28,783 nt of DNA. Origin: Streptomycetaceae bacterium. GTDB lineage: Bacteria > Actinomycetota > Actinomycetes > Nanopelagicales > Nanopelagicaceae. The DNA lies in NCBI GenBank assembly GCA_027488165.1, contig JAIYCF010000033.1, positions 1 through 28,783 of the forward strand, given 5' to 3'. The position numbers and the translations under genes were made by a program. Under the pieces are notes generated by a model. The model saw only the letters and a program-made list of their open reading frames with translations, did not search any database and was not told the DNA's origin. Each line of letters starts with the position of its first letter. Position 1 is the first letter of the stretch. Of this stretch, positions 1-7,587 are shown piece after piece.

Positions 1-526
1 ATGAATAGGTGGCGACAGGCAGAACTACACGTGCAACTTCGCGCGCAACGCCCGCATCTAGCATCTTCTTGTAACTGTCGTAGGCAATTAGATATGCATC
101 CTTCATCGCCTTTACAGAGATGTCGAACTGCTCGGGTGTTCCATCTTCAAATGTGTATGCGCCAGTCTTTCCAACTTGAATGAGTTTGCGCTCTTTTGAT
201 GGGATGTAAAAAACTGGCTTTAGTTCGCGGTAGCGGCCAGACTCTTCGTTATAGGAAGCGATGCGATGGCGCATGAATTCGCGGAATACAAAAATTGGTG
301 CGCTTACAAAGAAAGTCATCGAAGTGTGTTCGAATGGAGAGCCGTGGCGTTCGCGAGCTAAGTAATTAATCAGCCCTGCAGAACGCGCTGGATCTTCCCC
401 GATCTCATCCATTGATTGCTCGCCGGCTGTAGAAACTCGCGCCGCCCAAATTACATCGGCATCACTGGCACTGGCTTTGACTAGTTCAACGGTTACATCG
501 TCGCGGAAAATGACTTCATTACTCAT
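1..526 (-). CDS. thyX: Flavin-dependent thymidylate synthase ThyX (3' end cut by window)
   Basis: ThyX makes dTMP from dUMP using methylene-tetrahydrofolate and FAD/NADPH, replacing ThyA. The reading frame stays open from the ATG at 526 to the window edge (175 residues; the family is about 230-250, so roughly the last quarter is missing). The ThyX signature RHRxxSxNExSxR is present at residues 86-98 as RHRIASYNEESGR, and the N-terminal VSTAGEQS stretch is also typical. AAGGTGA sits just upstream of the ATG and supports this start. Actinobacteria commonly carry thyX downstream of dapB, as here, although a plus-strand azlCD pair and a mycoredoxin gene lie in between. It diverges from azlC across a short spacer. 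Confidence 0.96.
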   Translation of the reverse strand, partial: MSNEVIFRDDVTVELVKASASDADVIWAARVSTAGEQSMDEIGEDPARSAGLINYLARERHGSPFEHTSMTFFVSAPIFVFREFMRHRIASYNEESGRYRELKPVFYIPSKERKLIQVGKTGAYTFEDGTPEQFDISVKAMKDAYLIAYDSYKKMLDAGVAREVARVVLPVATYS

Positions 527-553
527 GGGCGTCACCTTATATATATGGCGCTA

Positions 554-564
554 CCTCGCCGAGG
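554..564. repeat. Small inverted repeat between thyX and azlC
   Basis: CCTCG-C-CGAGG is a perfect 5-base inverted repeat. It lies in the 60-base spacer between thyX and the azlC start I prefer (587). The AT-rich TATATATA at 541-547 sits between it and thyX and could hold a thyX -10 element. It may be an operator for one or both divergent genes or a chance palindrome; at this length it is weak evidence. Confidence 0.3.
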
Positions 565-586
565 ATATCTAGGGCAGAATGCTCCC

Positions 587-1261
587 GTGTCTAGAGTGAA
601 CCGCGCCACCGCCGCGCAATCATTGAGCGTTTCGCTGACCGTAGGCGCCTATGGGATCGCTTTTGGAGCAGCCTCTGTTGCTGCTGGATTTAGCGTTCTG
701 CAGAGTTGCCTTCTTTCGCTTCTTACTTTTACCGGCGCTTCCCAATTTGCAGTTGTTGGAGTTCTTGGCGCAGGTGGCAGTGCGCTGAGTGGAATTGCAA
801 CTGCATCTCTGCTCGGCGTTCGAAATACTCTCTATGGCCTCCGTATGGCGCCAGTACTTCAGGTTCGCGGTTTAAAGAAAATTGTAGCCGCGCAATTAAC
901 TATCGATGAATCAACTGGAGTCGCACTTTCGCAGGAGCATCTTGGACAACGCGAAGCGCGCCAAGGCTTTTGGTTAACCGGAATAGGCGTTTATATTTTT
1001 TGGAATATCTTTACTTTAGCCGGAGCACTTGGCGCACAAGCGATGGGGAATCCTGCAGCTTGGGGACTTGATGCCGCAGTTCCTGCAGCATTTCTTGGCC
1101 TGCTTTGGCCGCGGTTAACCAATAAGAGTGAACGTTTGCTCGCGGTTGCTGCTTGCGCACTCGCACTTGCGATGACGCCTTACTTTGTTCCTGGCTTTCC
1201 GATTATTGCGACATCTATTCTCGCTGTGATCTTCGGATTGCGAGCACGAATATGGAAGTAA
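587..1261 (+). CDS. azlC: AzlC family branched-chain amino acid exporter, large subunit
   Basis: Large subunit of the two-component AzlC/AzlD transporter, which exports branched-chain amino acids (BrnFE in Corynebacterium) and sometimes other small molecules. The protein is hydrophobic with several predicted membrane helices. It has the AzlC-typical N-terminal segment with GAYGIAFG, the TFTGASQFAVVGVL region and the LGVRNTLYGLRMAP stretch. I prefer the GTG at 587 (225 residues). The frame extends to an ATG at 545, but that start leaves only 18 bases to thyX, has no Shine-Dalgarno, and adds a non-hydrophobic tail unlike the family. AGGGCAG precedes the GTG by about 10 bases. A GTG at 596 is also possible. 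Its stop overlaps azlD by 10 bases, so the two are translationally coupled. Substrate specificity cannot be read from the sequence. Confidence 0.88.
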   Translation: MSRVNRATAAQSLSVSLTVGAYGIAFGAASVAAGFSVLQSCLLSLLTFTGASQFAVVGVLGAGGSALSGIATASLLGVRNTLYGLRMAPVLQVRGLKKIVAAQLTIDESTGVALSQEHLGQREARQGFWLTGIGVYIFWNIFTLAGALGAQAMGNPAAWGLDAAVPAAFLGLLWPRLTNKSERLLAVAACALALAMTPYFVPGFPIIATSILAVIFGLRARIWK

Positions 1262-1575
1262 ACCTCATCGAACCTTTCTGGCTCGCCGTTATCGGCACCA
1301 GTCTCTTCGCTTTTCTGTTGAAGATTTTGGGCTATAGCGTTCCAAAGAAGTGGCTATCAAATCCAAGAGTTTTAAAGATTAATTCGTTGATTCCGATCGC
1401 TCTCTTAAGTGCGCTCGTTGCAGTGCAGTCATTTACTCAAGATTCGCGGATTGTCGCAGATCAGAGAATGGCAGGAGTTGGCGTGGCTGTTTTGGCGCTA
1501 ATCCTGCGTGCGCCTTTTCCGGTTGTGGTGCTTTCAGCAGCAGCTACTTCAGCTGCCTTATTCCATATCGGTTGA
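1252..1575 (+). CDS. azlD: AzlD family branched-chain amino acid exporter, small subunit
   Basis: Small membrane partner of AzlC, about 107 residues, which is normal for AzlD. It has four likely membrane helices: near residues 6-24, 43-60, 72-90 and the C-terminus. The segment LKILGYSVPKKW is the family's conserved first loop. The ATG at 1252 lies inside the end of azlC; upstream in-frame sequence back to 1153 is entirely within azlC and is unlikely to be used. The stop is only 6 bases from the converging mycoredoxin stop, so there is no room for a separate terminator and the two transcripts probably overlap. Confidence 0.88.
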   Translation: MEVNLIEPFWLAVIGTSLFAFLLKILGYSVPKKWLSNPRVLKINSLIPIALLSALVAVQSFTQDSRIVADQRMAGVGVAVLALILRAPFPVVVLSAAATSAALFHIG

Positions 1576-1581
1576 TTGAGT

Positions 1582-1839
1582 TTAGATAATATTTAAAGCT
1601 TGTAACTTAGCTTTTAGATCATTATCTGATGGCTCAGTTAAATGCGTTCCATCGGAAAAAACGATAACCGGGATTGACTGCGCTCCCCCGTTGATCTCAA
1701 TTACCTTCGCAGCAGCTGATGCATCTGCCTCAACATCAATATGATTTACCTGAACATCAAGTTCTTCAAGGAGTCGCTTTGAGCGTCGGCAATCTCCACA
1801 CCAGTCAGCACCGTACATAGTGATATCTGCTTTAGCCAT
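1582..1839 (-). CDS. Mycoredoxin-like glutaredoxin (Mrx1 family)
   Basis: Small thioredoxin-fold reductase of 85 residues. The active site WCGDC is at residues 13-17 (C14, C17), the cis-proline is in SIPV near residue 57, and the FSDGTHLTEPS tail closely follows the Mrx1 pattern FxDGSxLTxPS. Mycoredoxin-1 reduces protein-mycothiol mixed disulfides in Actinobacteria, so this is the expected role. Mrx1 usually has CGYC, so the aspartate here is a difference. NrdH-type redoxins (electron donors to ribonucleotide reductase) are the main alternative, but the tail fits Mrx better. The gene follows dapB by 11 bases, and an AAGGGG ribosome site overlaps the dapB end, so it is probably the last gene of the dapB operon. 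Confidence 0.82.
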   Translation of the reverse strand: MAKADITMYGADWCGDCRRSKRLLEELDVQVNHIDVEADASAAAKVIEINGGAQSIPVIVFSDGTHLTEPSDNDLKAKLQALNII

Positions 1840-1850
1840 TTGATTACCCC

Positions 1851-2588
1851 TTACATAAATTTCTCAAGGCCGAAGGTCAGCCCTGAGTTTGAAATAACTT
1901 TGCGAACACCTAGTAAGACACCGGGCATGAACCCAGCGCGGTCGAGTGAGTCATGGCGAATCGTAAGAGTCTCTCCTAGGCCACCGAGCAAAACTTCCTG
2001 GTGCGCAATTAGTCCGCGCAGACGAACTGAGTGAACTGGAATATCACCAACTGTTGCACCACGAGCACCATCTTGCGAGGTTGTCGTTGCATCTGGCATA
2101 GCGCCTAAGCCTGCATCCTTACGCGCCTTCGACATTAGCTCTGCAGTTCGCGCTGCTGTGCCAGATGGCGCATCCACCTTATTTGGGTGGTGAAGTTCAA
2201 TGATTTCGGCTGATTCAAAGTACTTAGCTGCCTTAGTAGCAAACTCCATCATCAATACCGCACCGATCGCAAAGTTTGGTGCGATCAAGATGCCAACTGA
2301 TGGGTTAGCGGCAATCAACTTTTCAAGCGTTGCAATTCGCGCTGCATCAAAACCTGTTGTACCCACAACTGCATGGATTCCGTTATTGGCGAGAAATTCA
2401 AGGTTGGCCATTACTGAATCAGGCGTGGTGAAATCAACAACTACTTGCACACCGCTGGTCTTTAGGGTTTCAAGTGAGTCACCTAGATCAAGTGCGGCAA
2501 CGAGTTCCAGATCTGCGGCTTCAGTGACCGCCTTAACGACCTCAGCACCCATGCGACCTTTCGCACCAAGCACTCCGACTTTGATCAT
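1851..2588 (-). CDS. dapB: 4-hydroxy-tetrahydrodipicolinate reductase
   Basis: DapB performs the NAD(P)H-dependent reduction in the diaminopimelate/lysine pathway, feeding peptidoglycan and lysine synthesis in the cytoplasm. At 245 residues it matches the actinobacterial family. The N-terminus has the nucleotide-binding GVLGAKGRMG (residues 5-14). VVDFTTPDS and GTTGF lie in the Rossmann domain, and the catalytic/substrate loop is ELHHPNKVDAPSGTA (His-His plus the K-x-D-x-P-S-G-T substrate loop). The ATG overlaps the stop of the upstream M16 peptidase by 4 bases, indicating translational coupling. The pepR-dapB-thyX neighbourhood is conserved in Actinobacteria. Confidence 0.97.
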   Translation of the reverse strand: MIKVGVLGAKGRMGAEVVKAVTEAADLELVAALDLGDSLETLKTSGVQVVVDFTTPDSVMANLEFLANNGIHAVVGTTGFDAARIATLEKLIAANPSVGILIAPNFAIGAVLMMEFATKAAKYFESAEIIELHHPNKVDAPSGTAARTAELMSKARKDAGLGAMPDATTTSQDGARGATVGDIPVHSVRLRGLIAHQEVLLGGLGETLTIRHDSLDRAGFMPGVLLGVRKVISNSGLTFGLEKFM

Positions 2589-3874
2589 GATTTCAACACC
2601 TTTTCAAATTTCGCTTCGCTCTTAAATGGTCCGACAAGAGCAAGGGTAGGCGATTTAGTAAGAAATTCGTTGGCAATTTCACGGACATCTGTAGCGTTTA
2701 CGCGGGAAATCGCTTTCAAAATATCGTCAAAGCCCATTACCTGGCCATAAACAATTTCATTCTTACCGATACGGCTCATGCGTGAACCCGAATCTTCTTG
2801 GCTCAAAACTAACGACCCGCGTACTGCGCCTTTGGCGCGTTCAATTTCTTCATGGCTCATGCCATTTTCAGCAACATCAGCTAGAACTTCGCGGATGATT
2901 TCCACAACTTCGATCGCCTTACTTGGATTGCAACCTGCGTAAAAGCCAATCTGACCAGAGCCAGCAAATTGTTGTGCGTAGGCATAGACCGAATAAGCCA
3001 AGCCGCGCTTTTCGCGAATCTCTTGAAATAAACGGGAAGACATTCCGCCACCAAGTGCCGAAGCTAAAACGCCCATTGCAAAGCGGCGTTCATCGCTACG
3101 AGCAACGCCTTCCATGCCGTAGAACATGTGAGCTTGTTCCGTTTTGCGAGTCAATAAACCAACGCTCTGCATTGGCTTAGTCTTTACAGGTGTATTTGGG
3201 CGAATCTGCGGAGATCCCTTAACGTCAAGGAAGTTATCGCGTGAGAGTGCTTCTTCAACCATTGCGACAACGCGCTTATGTTTAATATTTCCAGCAACTG
3301 CGACAACTAAATCTTGTGGAAGGTACTTCTTCTTGTAATAGTTAAAGACGCTACCGCGGGTCATCTCTTTTATCGATTTAATGGTGCCGAGAATTGGGCG
3401 ACCCAGTTGGGTGTCGCCGTAATACGTTTCCGCGTAGAGATCATGAACTAGATCGCTGGGGTCGTCATCGCGCATCGCGATTTCTTCAAGAACTACCTTG
3501 CGCTCGGCATCTACATCAAGTGCGGAAACGATTGATGAGGTAATCAGATCTGAAACCACATCAATGGCCATTGGCAGATCGGTATCAATCACGCGCGCAT
3601 AGAAGCAGGTGTACTCCTTGCTAGTAAATGCGTTCATTTCTCCGCCGACCGCTTCGATTGTGGCCGAAATTTCTAAAGCGTTGCGGCGGGTAGTGCCCTT
3701 AAATAAGAGATGCTCTAGAAAGTGAGAAGCCCCAGCCACGGCCGGGGTTTCATCACGCGAACCAACATTTACCCAGATACCAATCGCGGCGCTGCGTACC
3801 GACGGAACTTCTTCCGTGACGATACGCAGACCGCTAGGTAATACTGTGCGCACTACTGGGCGACGAACTGACAT
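2585..3874 (-). CDS. M16 family zinc metallopeptidase (PepR/YmxG-like)
   Basis: A 429-residue insulinase-family peptidase with the inverted zinc motif HxxEH at residues 51-55 (HFLEH). The third zinc ligand is expected at E131 in VVLEEI. The arginine/tyrosine-containing C-terminal half-domain (RLFQEIREKRGLAYSVYAY) is also present. It is therefore a catalytically complete single-chain M16B protein. It sits directly downstream of pnp and is coupled to dapB by a 4-base overlap. This pnp-M16-dapB arrangement is widespread in Actinobacteria and occurs in other Gram-positive bacteria, but the physiological substrate is not known to me. A proline-rich MSVRRPVVRT N-terminus shows no signal peptide, so the enzyme is probably cytoplasmic. 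Confidence 0.92.
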   Translation of the reverse strand: MSVRRPVVRTVLPSGLRIVTEEVPSVRSAAIGIWVNVGSRDETPAVAGASHFLEHLLFKGTTRRNALEISATIEAVGGEMNAFTSKEYTCFYARVIDTDLPMAIDVVSDLITSSIVSALDVDAERKVVLEEIAMRDDDPSDLVHDLYAETYYGDTQLGRPILGTIKSIKEMTRGSVFNYYKKKYLPQDLVVAVAGNIKHKRVVAMVEEALSRDNFLDVKGSPQIRPNTPVKTKPMQSVGLLTRKTEQAHMFYGMEGVARSDERRFAMGVLASALGGGMSSRLFQEIREKRGLAYSVYAYAQQFAGSGQIGFYAGCNPSKAIEVVEIIREVLADVAENGMSHEEIERAKGAVRGSLVLSQEDSGSRMSRIGKNEIVYGQVMGFDDILKAISRVNATDVREIANEFLTKSPTLALVGPFKSEAKFEKVLKS

Positions 3875-3892
3875 TTAGAGTTAGTTCTCTAC

Positions 3893-6094
3893 TTACTCAG
3901 CGCTCGGGGTTGATCCATCTTCGAGTACTGGAACAAGTGAGAGCTTGCCCTTTGGATCGATTTCACCGATCTCAACCTGAATCTTGTCGCCAACCTTCAT
4001 AACTTCTTCAAGGTTTTCAATGCGCTTTCCACCATGCATCTTGCGGATCTGAGATACGTGGAGCAAGCCATCTTTACCTGGCATAAGAGAAATGAATGCA
4101 CCAAATGCAGCAAGCTTTACAACGGTACCGAGGTAACGCTCTCCAACTTCTGGCATTTGTGGATTTGCGATTGCGTTGATCTGTGCGCGTGCAGCTTCTG
4201 CTGACGGACCATCGACTGCGCCGATGTAGATCGTGCCATCATCTTCGATTGAGATATCAGCGCCAGTTTCATCTTGGATCTGGTTGATGATCTTGCCCTT
4301 AGGCCCGATAACCGCACCGATCTGATCAACTGGAATCTTTACAGAGATGATGCGAGGAGCGAATGGGCTCATCTCATCAGGTGTATCGATCGCTTCGTTC
4401 ATGACATCTAGGATCGCAAGACGCGCTTCCTTTGCTTGGTGAAGTGCGCCAGCAAGAACTGATGCAGGAATTCCATCAAGTTTGGTATCTAGTTGAAGCG
4501 CTGTAACAAAGTCTTTTGTTCCGGCAACCTTGAAGTCCATATCTCCGAATGCATCTTCTGCACCCAAGATATCTGTCAAAGCAACGTACTCGACCTTGCC
4601 ATCGACTTCATCTGAGATAAGACCCATTGCAATACCTGCAACTGGCGCCTTTAGTGGAACTCCAGCGTTAAGCATGGCAAGTGTTGATGCACAAACAGAG
4701 CCCATTGAAGTTGAACCGTTTGAACCAAGTGCTTCTGAGACCTGACGGATTGCGTAAGGGAACTCTTCGCGAGTTGGAAGTACTGGAACAAGTGCACGTT
4801 CTGCAAGAGCTCCGTGTCCAATTTCGCGGCGCTTAGGTGTGCCAACACGACCTGTTTCGCCAGTTGAATATGGTGGGAAGTTGTAGTTGTGCATGTAGCG
4901 CTTATGGTTTTCTGGGTTCAAAGTATCGAGCTGTTGCTCCATCTTTAGCATGTTAAGAGTTGTGATTCCGAGAATTTGAGTCTCACCACGTTCGAAGATC
5001 GCTGATCCGTGAACGCGAGGAATAACTTCAACTTCTGCAGATAGCGCACGGATATCGCGAAGACCGCGACCATCGATACGGATCTTGTCACGCAATACGC
5101 GCTGGCGAACCAACTTCTTGGTTAGTGAGCGGAATGCTGCAGGAACTTCTTTTTCGCGACCTTCGAAGGCAGCAGAAACTGATTCCTTAGTTGCAGCAGA
5201 GATCTCATCGATCTTTGTCTCGCGCTCTTGCTTGCCGGCGATAGTTAGCGCCTTGGCAAGGTCATCCTTAGCGGCCTTTTCAACAGCTGCGTAAACATCA
5301 TCTTGGTAATCCAAGAAGACTGGGAATTCAGCAGTTGGCTTTGCAGCAACCTTGGCTAGCTTCGACTGCGCATCGCAGAGGATCTTGATAAATGGCTTAG
5401 CTGCATCAAGTCCTTGTGCCACAACTTCTTCAGTAGGAGTTGGTTGACCGTTCTTGATTAGCTCGATTGTCTTGGCAGTTGCTTCTGCTTCAACCATCAT
5501 GATTGCAACATCATCTGCAGTAACGCGGCCGGCTACAACCATGTCGAAAACAGCGTTTTCAACCTGTGAATGGTTAGGGAAGGCAACCCATTGTCCATCA
5601 ATCAGTGCAACGCGAACGCCGCCGATTGGACCTGAGAATGGAAGACCAGCAAGTTGTGTAGACATTGATGCTGCGTTGATCGCAATTACGTCGTACATGT
5701 GATCTGGATCTAGAGCCATAACTGTTACAACAATTTGTACTTCGTTACGGAGACCCTTTACGAATGATGGACGCAATGGGCGGTCGATCAAACGGCAAGT
5801 AAGGATTGCATCTTCTGATGGACGACCTTCGCGACGGAAGAATGATCCTGGGATGCGACCAACTGCGTACATCTTCTCTTCAACATCTACTGTTAATGGG
5901 AAGAAATCGAATTGGTCTTTTGGAGTCTTTGATGCAGTTGTTGCCGAGAAGATCATTGTCTGATCGTCTAAGTAAACAGCTGCTGCTCCTGCTGCTTGAC
6001 GCGCTAGGCGTCCGGTTTCAAAGCGAATTTCGCGCTTTCCAAATTTTCCGTTATCGATAACGGCTACTGATGACTGTACTTCTTGACCCTCCAT
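3893..6094 (-). CDS. pnp: Polyribonucleotide nucleotidyltransferase (PNPase)
   Basis: Phosphorolytic 3'-5' exoribonuclease and polymerase of RNA turnover. In Actinobacteria it is also known as guanosine pentaphosphate synthetase I (GpsI). At 733 residues it is full length: first RNase PH domain about 15-150 with FFRREGRPSE at 85-94; helical linker; second RNase PH domain about 335-560 with the phosphate-site SNGSTS near 458-463 and acidic D514/D520; KH domain about 581-645 with GPKG at 597-600; and S1 domain about 651-723. A very strong AAAGGAGG lies just upstream of the ATG at 6094. It follows rpsO across a structured leader described separately, which suggests post-transcriptional autoregulation as in other bacteria. 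Confidence 0.98.
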   Translation of the reverse strand: MEGQEVQSSVAVIDNGKFGKREIRFETGRLARQAAGAAAVYLDDQTMIFSATTASKTPKDQFDFFPLTVDVEEKMYAVGRIPGSFFRREGRPSEDAILTCRLIDRPLRPSFVKGLRNEVQIVVTVMALDPDHMYDVIAINAASMSTQLAGLPFSGPIGGVRVALIDGQWVAFPNHSQVENAVFDMVVAGRVTADDVAIMMVEAEATAKTIELIKNGQPTPTEEVVAQGLDAAKPFIKILCDAQSKLAKVAAKPTAEFPVFLDYQDDVYAAVEKAAKDDLAKALTIAGKQERETKIDEISAATKESVSAAFEGREKEVPAAFRSLTKKLVRQRVLRDKIRIDGRGLRDIRALSAEVEVIPRVHGSAIFERGETQILGITTLNMLKMEQQLDTLNPENHKRYMHNYNFPPYSTGETGRVGTPKRREIGHGALAERALVPVLPTREEFPYAIRQVSEALGSNGSTSMGSVCASTLAMLNAGVPLKAPVAGIAMGLISDEVDGKVEYVALTDILGAEDAFGDMDFKVAGTKDFVTALQLDTKLDGIPASVLAGALHQAKEARLAILDVMNEAIDTPDEMSPFAPRIISVKIPVDQIGAVIGPKGKIINQIQDETGADISIEDDGTIYIGAVDGPSAEAARAQINAIANPQMPEVGERYLGTVVKLAAFGAFISLMPGKDGLLHVSQIRKMHGGKRIENLEEVMKVGDKIQVEIGEIDPKGKLSLVPVLEDGSTPSAE

Positions 6095-6098
6095 GGGT

Positions 6099-6137
6099 CC
6101 TCCTTTTGTTTATGTACCCGTCCAGGTTCGCAAGGAG
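6099..6137 (-). promoter_or_regulatory. pnp Shine-Dalgarno with matching anti-Shine-Dalgarno upstream
   Basis: The pnp ribosome site (AAAGGAGG on the minus strand, + 6099-6106) can pair six for six with CTCCTT on the same RNA (+ 6132-6137), about 26 bases upstream. Such pairing would hide the ribosome site. PNPase expression is autoregulated through its leader in Escherichia coli, so a switch here is plausible, but this pairing is inferred only from complementarity. Confidence 0.4.
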
Positions 6138-6240
6138 CTCTGCAGTAAAAATTAAGTAATGAATCGTCGATCGAAGTTCACGCACTGGATGAAACCTTTT
6201 AGTTAAACCGTGCGGAAACCACTACCGAGGACCATTAGCT
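6120..6240 (-). ncRNA. Structured 5' leader of pnp (candidate Actino-pnp RNA element)
   Basis: The rpsO-pnp spacer holds a long stem on the minus-strand RNA. Ten bases at + 6210-6219 pair with ten at + 6176-6185, with one mismatch and one G-U pair, enclosing a 24-base loop. An Actino-pnp motif is described upstream of exoribonuclease genes in Actinobacteria, and the position plus a strong stem fit that motif. I matched position and structure, not a covariance model. Its likely role is control of pnp mRNA processing or stability, analogous to the pnp leader of E. coli. Confidence 0.6.
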
Positions 6241-6253
6241 TTAAAGATTAATG

Positions 6254-6282
6254 AAAAAGCCAAACTCCCCTGGCGGGTAGTT
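6254..6282 (-). terminator. Probable rho-independent terminator/attenuator after rpsO
   Basis: Immediately after the rpsO stop the minus strand has AACT-A-CCC, loop GCCA, GGG-G-AGTT (+ 6263-6282): an 8-position stem with one A-G mismatch. The sequence then runs through TTTGGC to a five-T run (+ 6254-6258). The T run is slightly displaced, so termination is probably partial, letting some transcripts continue into pnp. Confidence 0.55.
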
Positions 6283-6288
6283 ATTTAA

Positions 6289-6558
6289 TTAGCGGCGAAT
6301 ACCGAGCTTTTCGATAATCGCGCGATAACGATTGATATCTGTCTTTGATAAGTACTGAAGGATGCGACGACGCTGACCTACGAGCAACAACAGACCGCGA
6401 CGGTTGTGGTGATCGTGTGGGTTGGTCTTTAAGTGTGTAGTGATATCTTCAATACGACGTGAGAGCAAAGCAACCTGTGCTTCTGGGCTTCCGGTGTCGG
6501 TAGCTGATGAGCCGTACTTTGCAATGATTTCTTTCTTTACTTCTGGTGTTAACGCCAT
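6289..6558 (-). CDS. rpsO: 30S ribosomal protein S15
   Basis: Small-subunit protein that binds the 16S rRNA central-domain three-way junction and forms an inter-subunit bridge. It is 89 residues, the standard length. S15 hallmarks are the DTGSPEAQVALLSRRI stretch, HxxDHHNRRGLL, and the C-terminal LGIRR. The frame extends 27 codons further upstream, but the ATG at 6558 is the family start and has AAGGAG at an ideal distance, so I chose it. rpsO is followed by a hairpin and then pnp, the arrangement found across most bacteria, and is preceded by ribF. In E. coli S15 represses its own translation; no clear equivalent leader structure was seen here. Confidence 0.97.
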   Translation of the reverse strand: MALTPEVKKEIIAKYGSSATDTGSPEAQVALLSRRIEDITTHLKTNPHDHHNRRGLLLLVGQRRRILQYLSKTDINRYRAIIEKLGIRR

Positions 6559-6638
6559 TTCTGGACTCCTTTTAGTTACCGCCACGACGGCGACCGGTTT
6601 GATACACGGCCACTCACTTTGATCGTTGGACAGGGTCA

Positions 6639-6647
6639 AGGTTACCA
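6639..6647 (-). promoter_or_regulatory. Possible rpsO promoter, extended -10
   Basis: In the 120-base gap between ribF and rpsO the minus strand carries TGGTAACCT, which fits an extended -10 (TGnTAnnnT). A weak -35 (TTCCGA) lies 18 bases upstream. It would start transcription about 70 bases before the rpsO start codon. A similar TGCTAAACT precedes rimP. Confidence 0.3.
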
Positions 6648-6678
6648 GCGGGGCTGTGGATATCGGAAATCGAGCTTT

Positions 6679-7569
6679 TTAGCCTTCAGTTAGCGCTCGC
6701 GCGCGATCGCAATCCAACTTCATCTGTGCCAATAGCGGTTCGAGGCCATCAAACTTCAAGGTGTCACGAAGGCGCCAGCCAAATTCAATAGATGCGTTCT
6801 TGTCGTAAAGCTCGAGACCTTCTTGATCGAGTGCATATGCCTCAATTTGTCGACCACGCACGCCTTCAAATGTTGGATTGGTGCCGATTGAAATCGCTGC
6901 TGGCCAATAGTTAATTCCTACTGTTAACCACCCGGCATAAACGCCATCTGCTGGAATTGTTTGTCCATCAATATTTCCTAAGTTAGCGGTTGGATATCCG
7001 ATCTGACGTCCGCGTTTTTCACCATGAACAACCACTCCATCAAGGCGATGTGGGCGAGTAAGCAAAGTACGTGCTTCTTCTACTTTTCCTTCCACAACTA
7101 ATTTACGGATGCGAGAAGAAGAAATCACCTCACTTTCTTCAGACTTCAACTCTTGGACATCTACAGCGAAGTTAAATTTCTGGCCATCTTCAATTAATGA
7201 ATTAACGTTACCTGCGGCTTTATGGCCATAAGTGAAGTTCTTTCCGACAATTACAGTTGCAGCGCTTAGTTGACCCGCCAAAACATCTTTCACAAAATCT
7301 TCTGGAGACATTGCCGCGAATTTCTCATTGAACTTAAGTACCGCCACCTGGTCTGCGTTATGGATCTTTAACAGCTCCACGCGATCTGCCAGAGTGGTAA
7401 GCATGGTTGGTGCTTGATCTGGTGCAAATACCTGCATCGGATGAGGATCAAAGGTTAGGGCGATGATGGTGCGCCCATCTGCGATCTCTTTGGCGCGGTC
7501 GAGAAGCAACTGATGGCCTTTATGCACGCCATCGAAGACGCCAATTACGACGACGCTTCCAGAACTCAT
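6679..7569 (-). CDS. ribF: Bifunctional riboflavin kinase / FAD synthetase
   Basis: Converts riboflavin to FMN and then FAD. It has 296 residues, typical of bacterial RibF. The N-terminal FAD-synthetase domain shows the nucleotidyltransferase motif GVFDGVHKGH (residues 10-19) and TFDPHP (39-44). The C-terminal flavokinase domain has GRQIGYPTANL, then GVYAGW and GTNPTF. The ATG at 7569 gives the standard N-terminus. The position between truB and rpsO is the conserved actinobacterial order, separated from truB by 18 bases. Its products are the cofactors of ThyX and of the FAD amine oxidase elsewhere in this window, but no special link is implied. Confidence 0.97.
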   Translation of the reverse strand: MSSGSVVVIGVFDGVHKGHQLLLDRAKEIADGRTIIALTFDPHPMQVFAPDQAPTMLTTLADRVELLKIHNADQVAVLKFNEKFAAMSPEDFVKDVLAGQLSAATVIVGKNFTYGHKAAGNVNSLIEDGQKFNFAVDVQELKSEESEVISSSRIRKLVVEGKVEEARTLLTRPHRLDGVVVHGEKRGRQIGYPTANLGNIDGQTIPADGVYAGWLTVGINYWPAAISIGTNPTFEGVRGRQIEAYALDQEGLELYDKNASIEFGWRLRDTLKFDGLEPLLAQMKLDCDRARALTEG

Positions 7570-7587
7570 CTACCTATTATCTCTGAA

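Noticed and set aside
545..586. azlC N-terminal extension from the ATG at 545
   Set aside because: No Shine-Dalgarno, non-family residues, and almost no space to thyX; the GTG at 587 fits better, though 545 is not excluded.
1576..1581. Bidirectional terminator between azlD and the mycoredoxin gene
   Set aside because: Only six bases separate the converging stops and no stable hairpin with T runs was seen across the junction.
2200..2625. Long plus-strand frame over dapB and the M16 gene
   Set aside because: Antisense shadow of strongly conserved coding sequence, rich in Ser/Ala/Thr, with no ribosome site.
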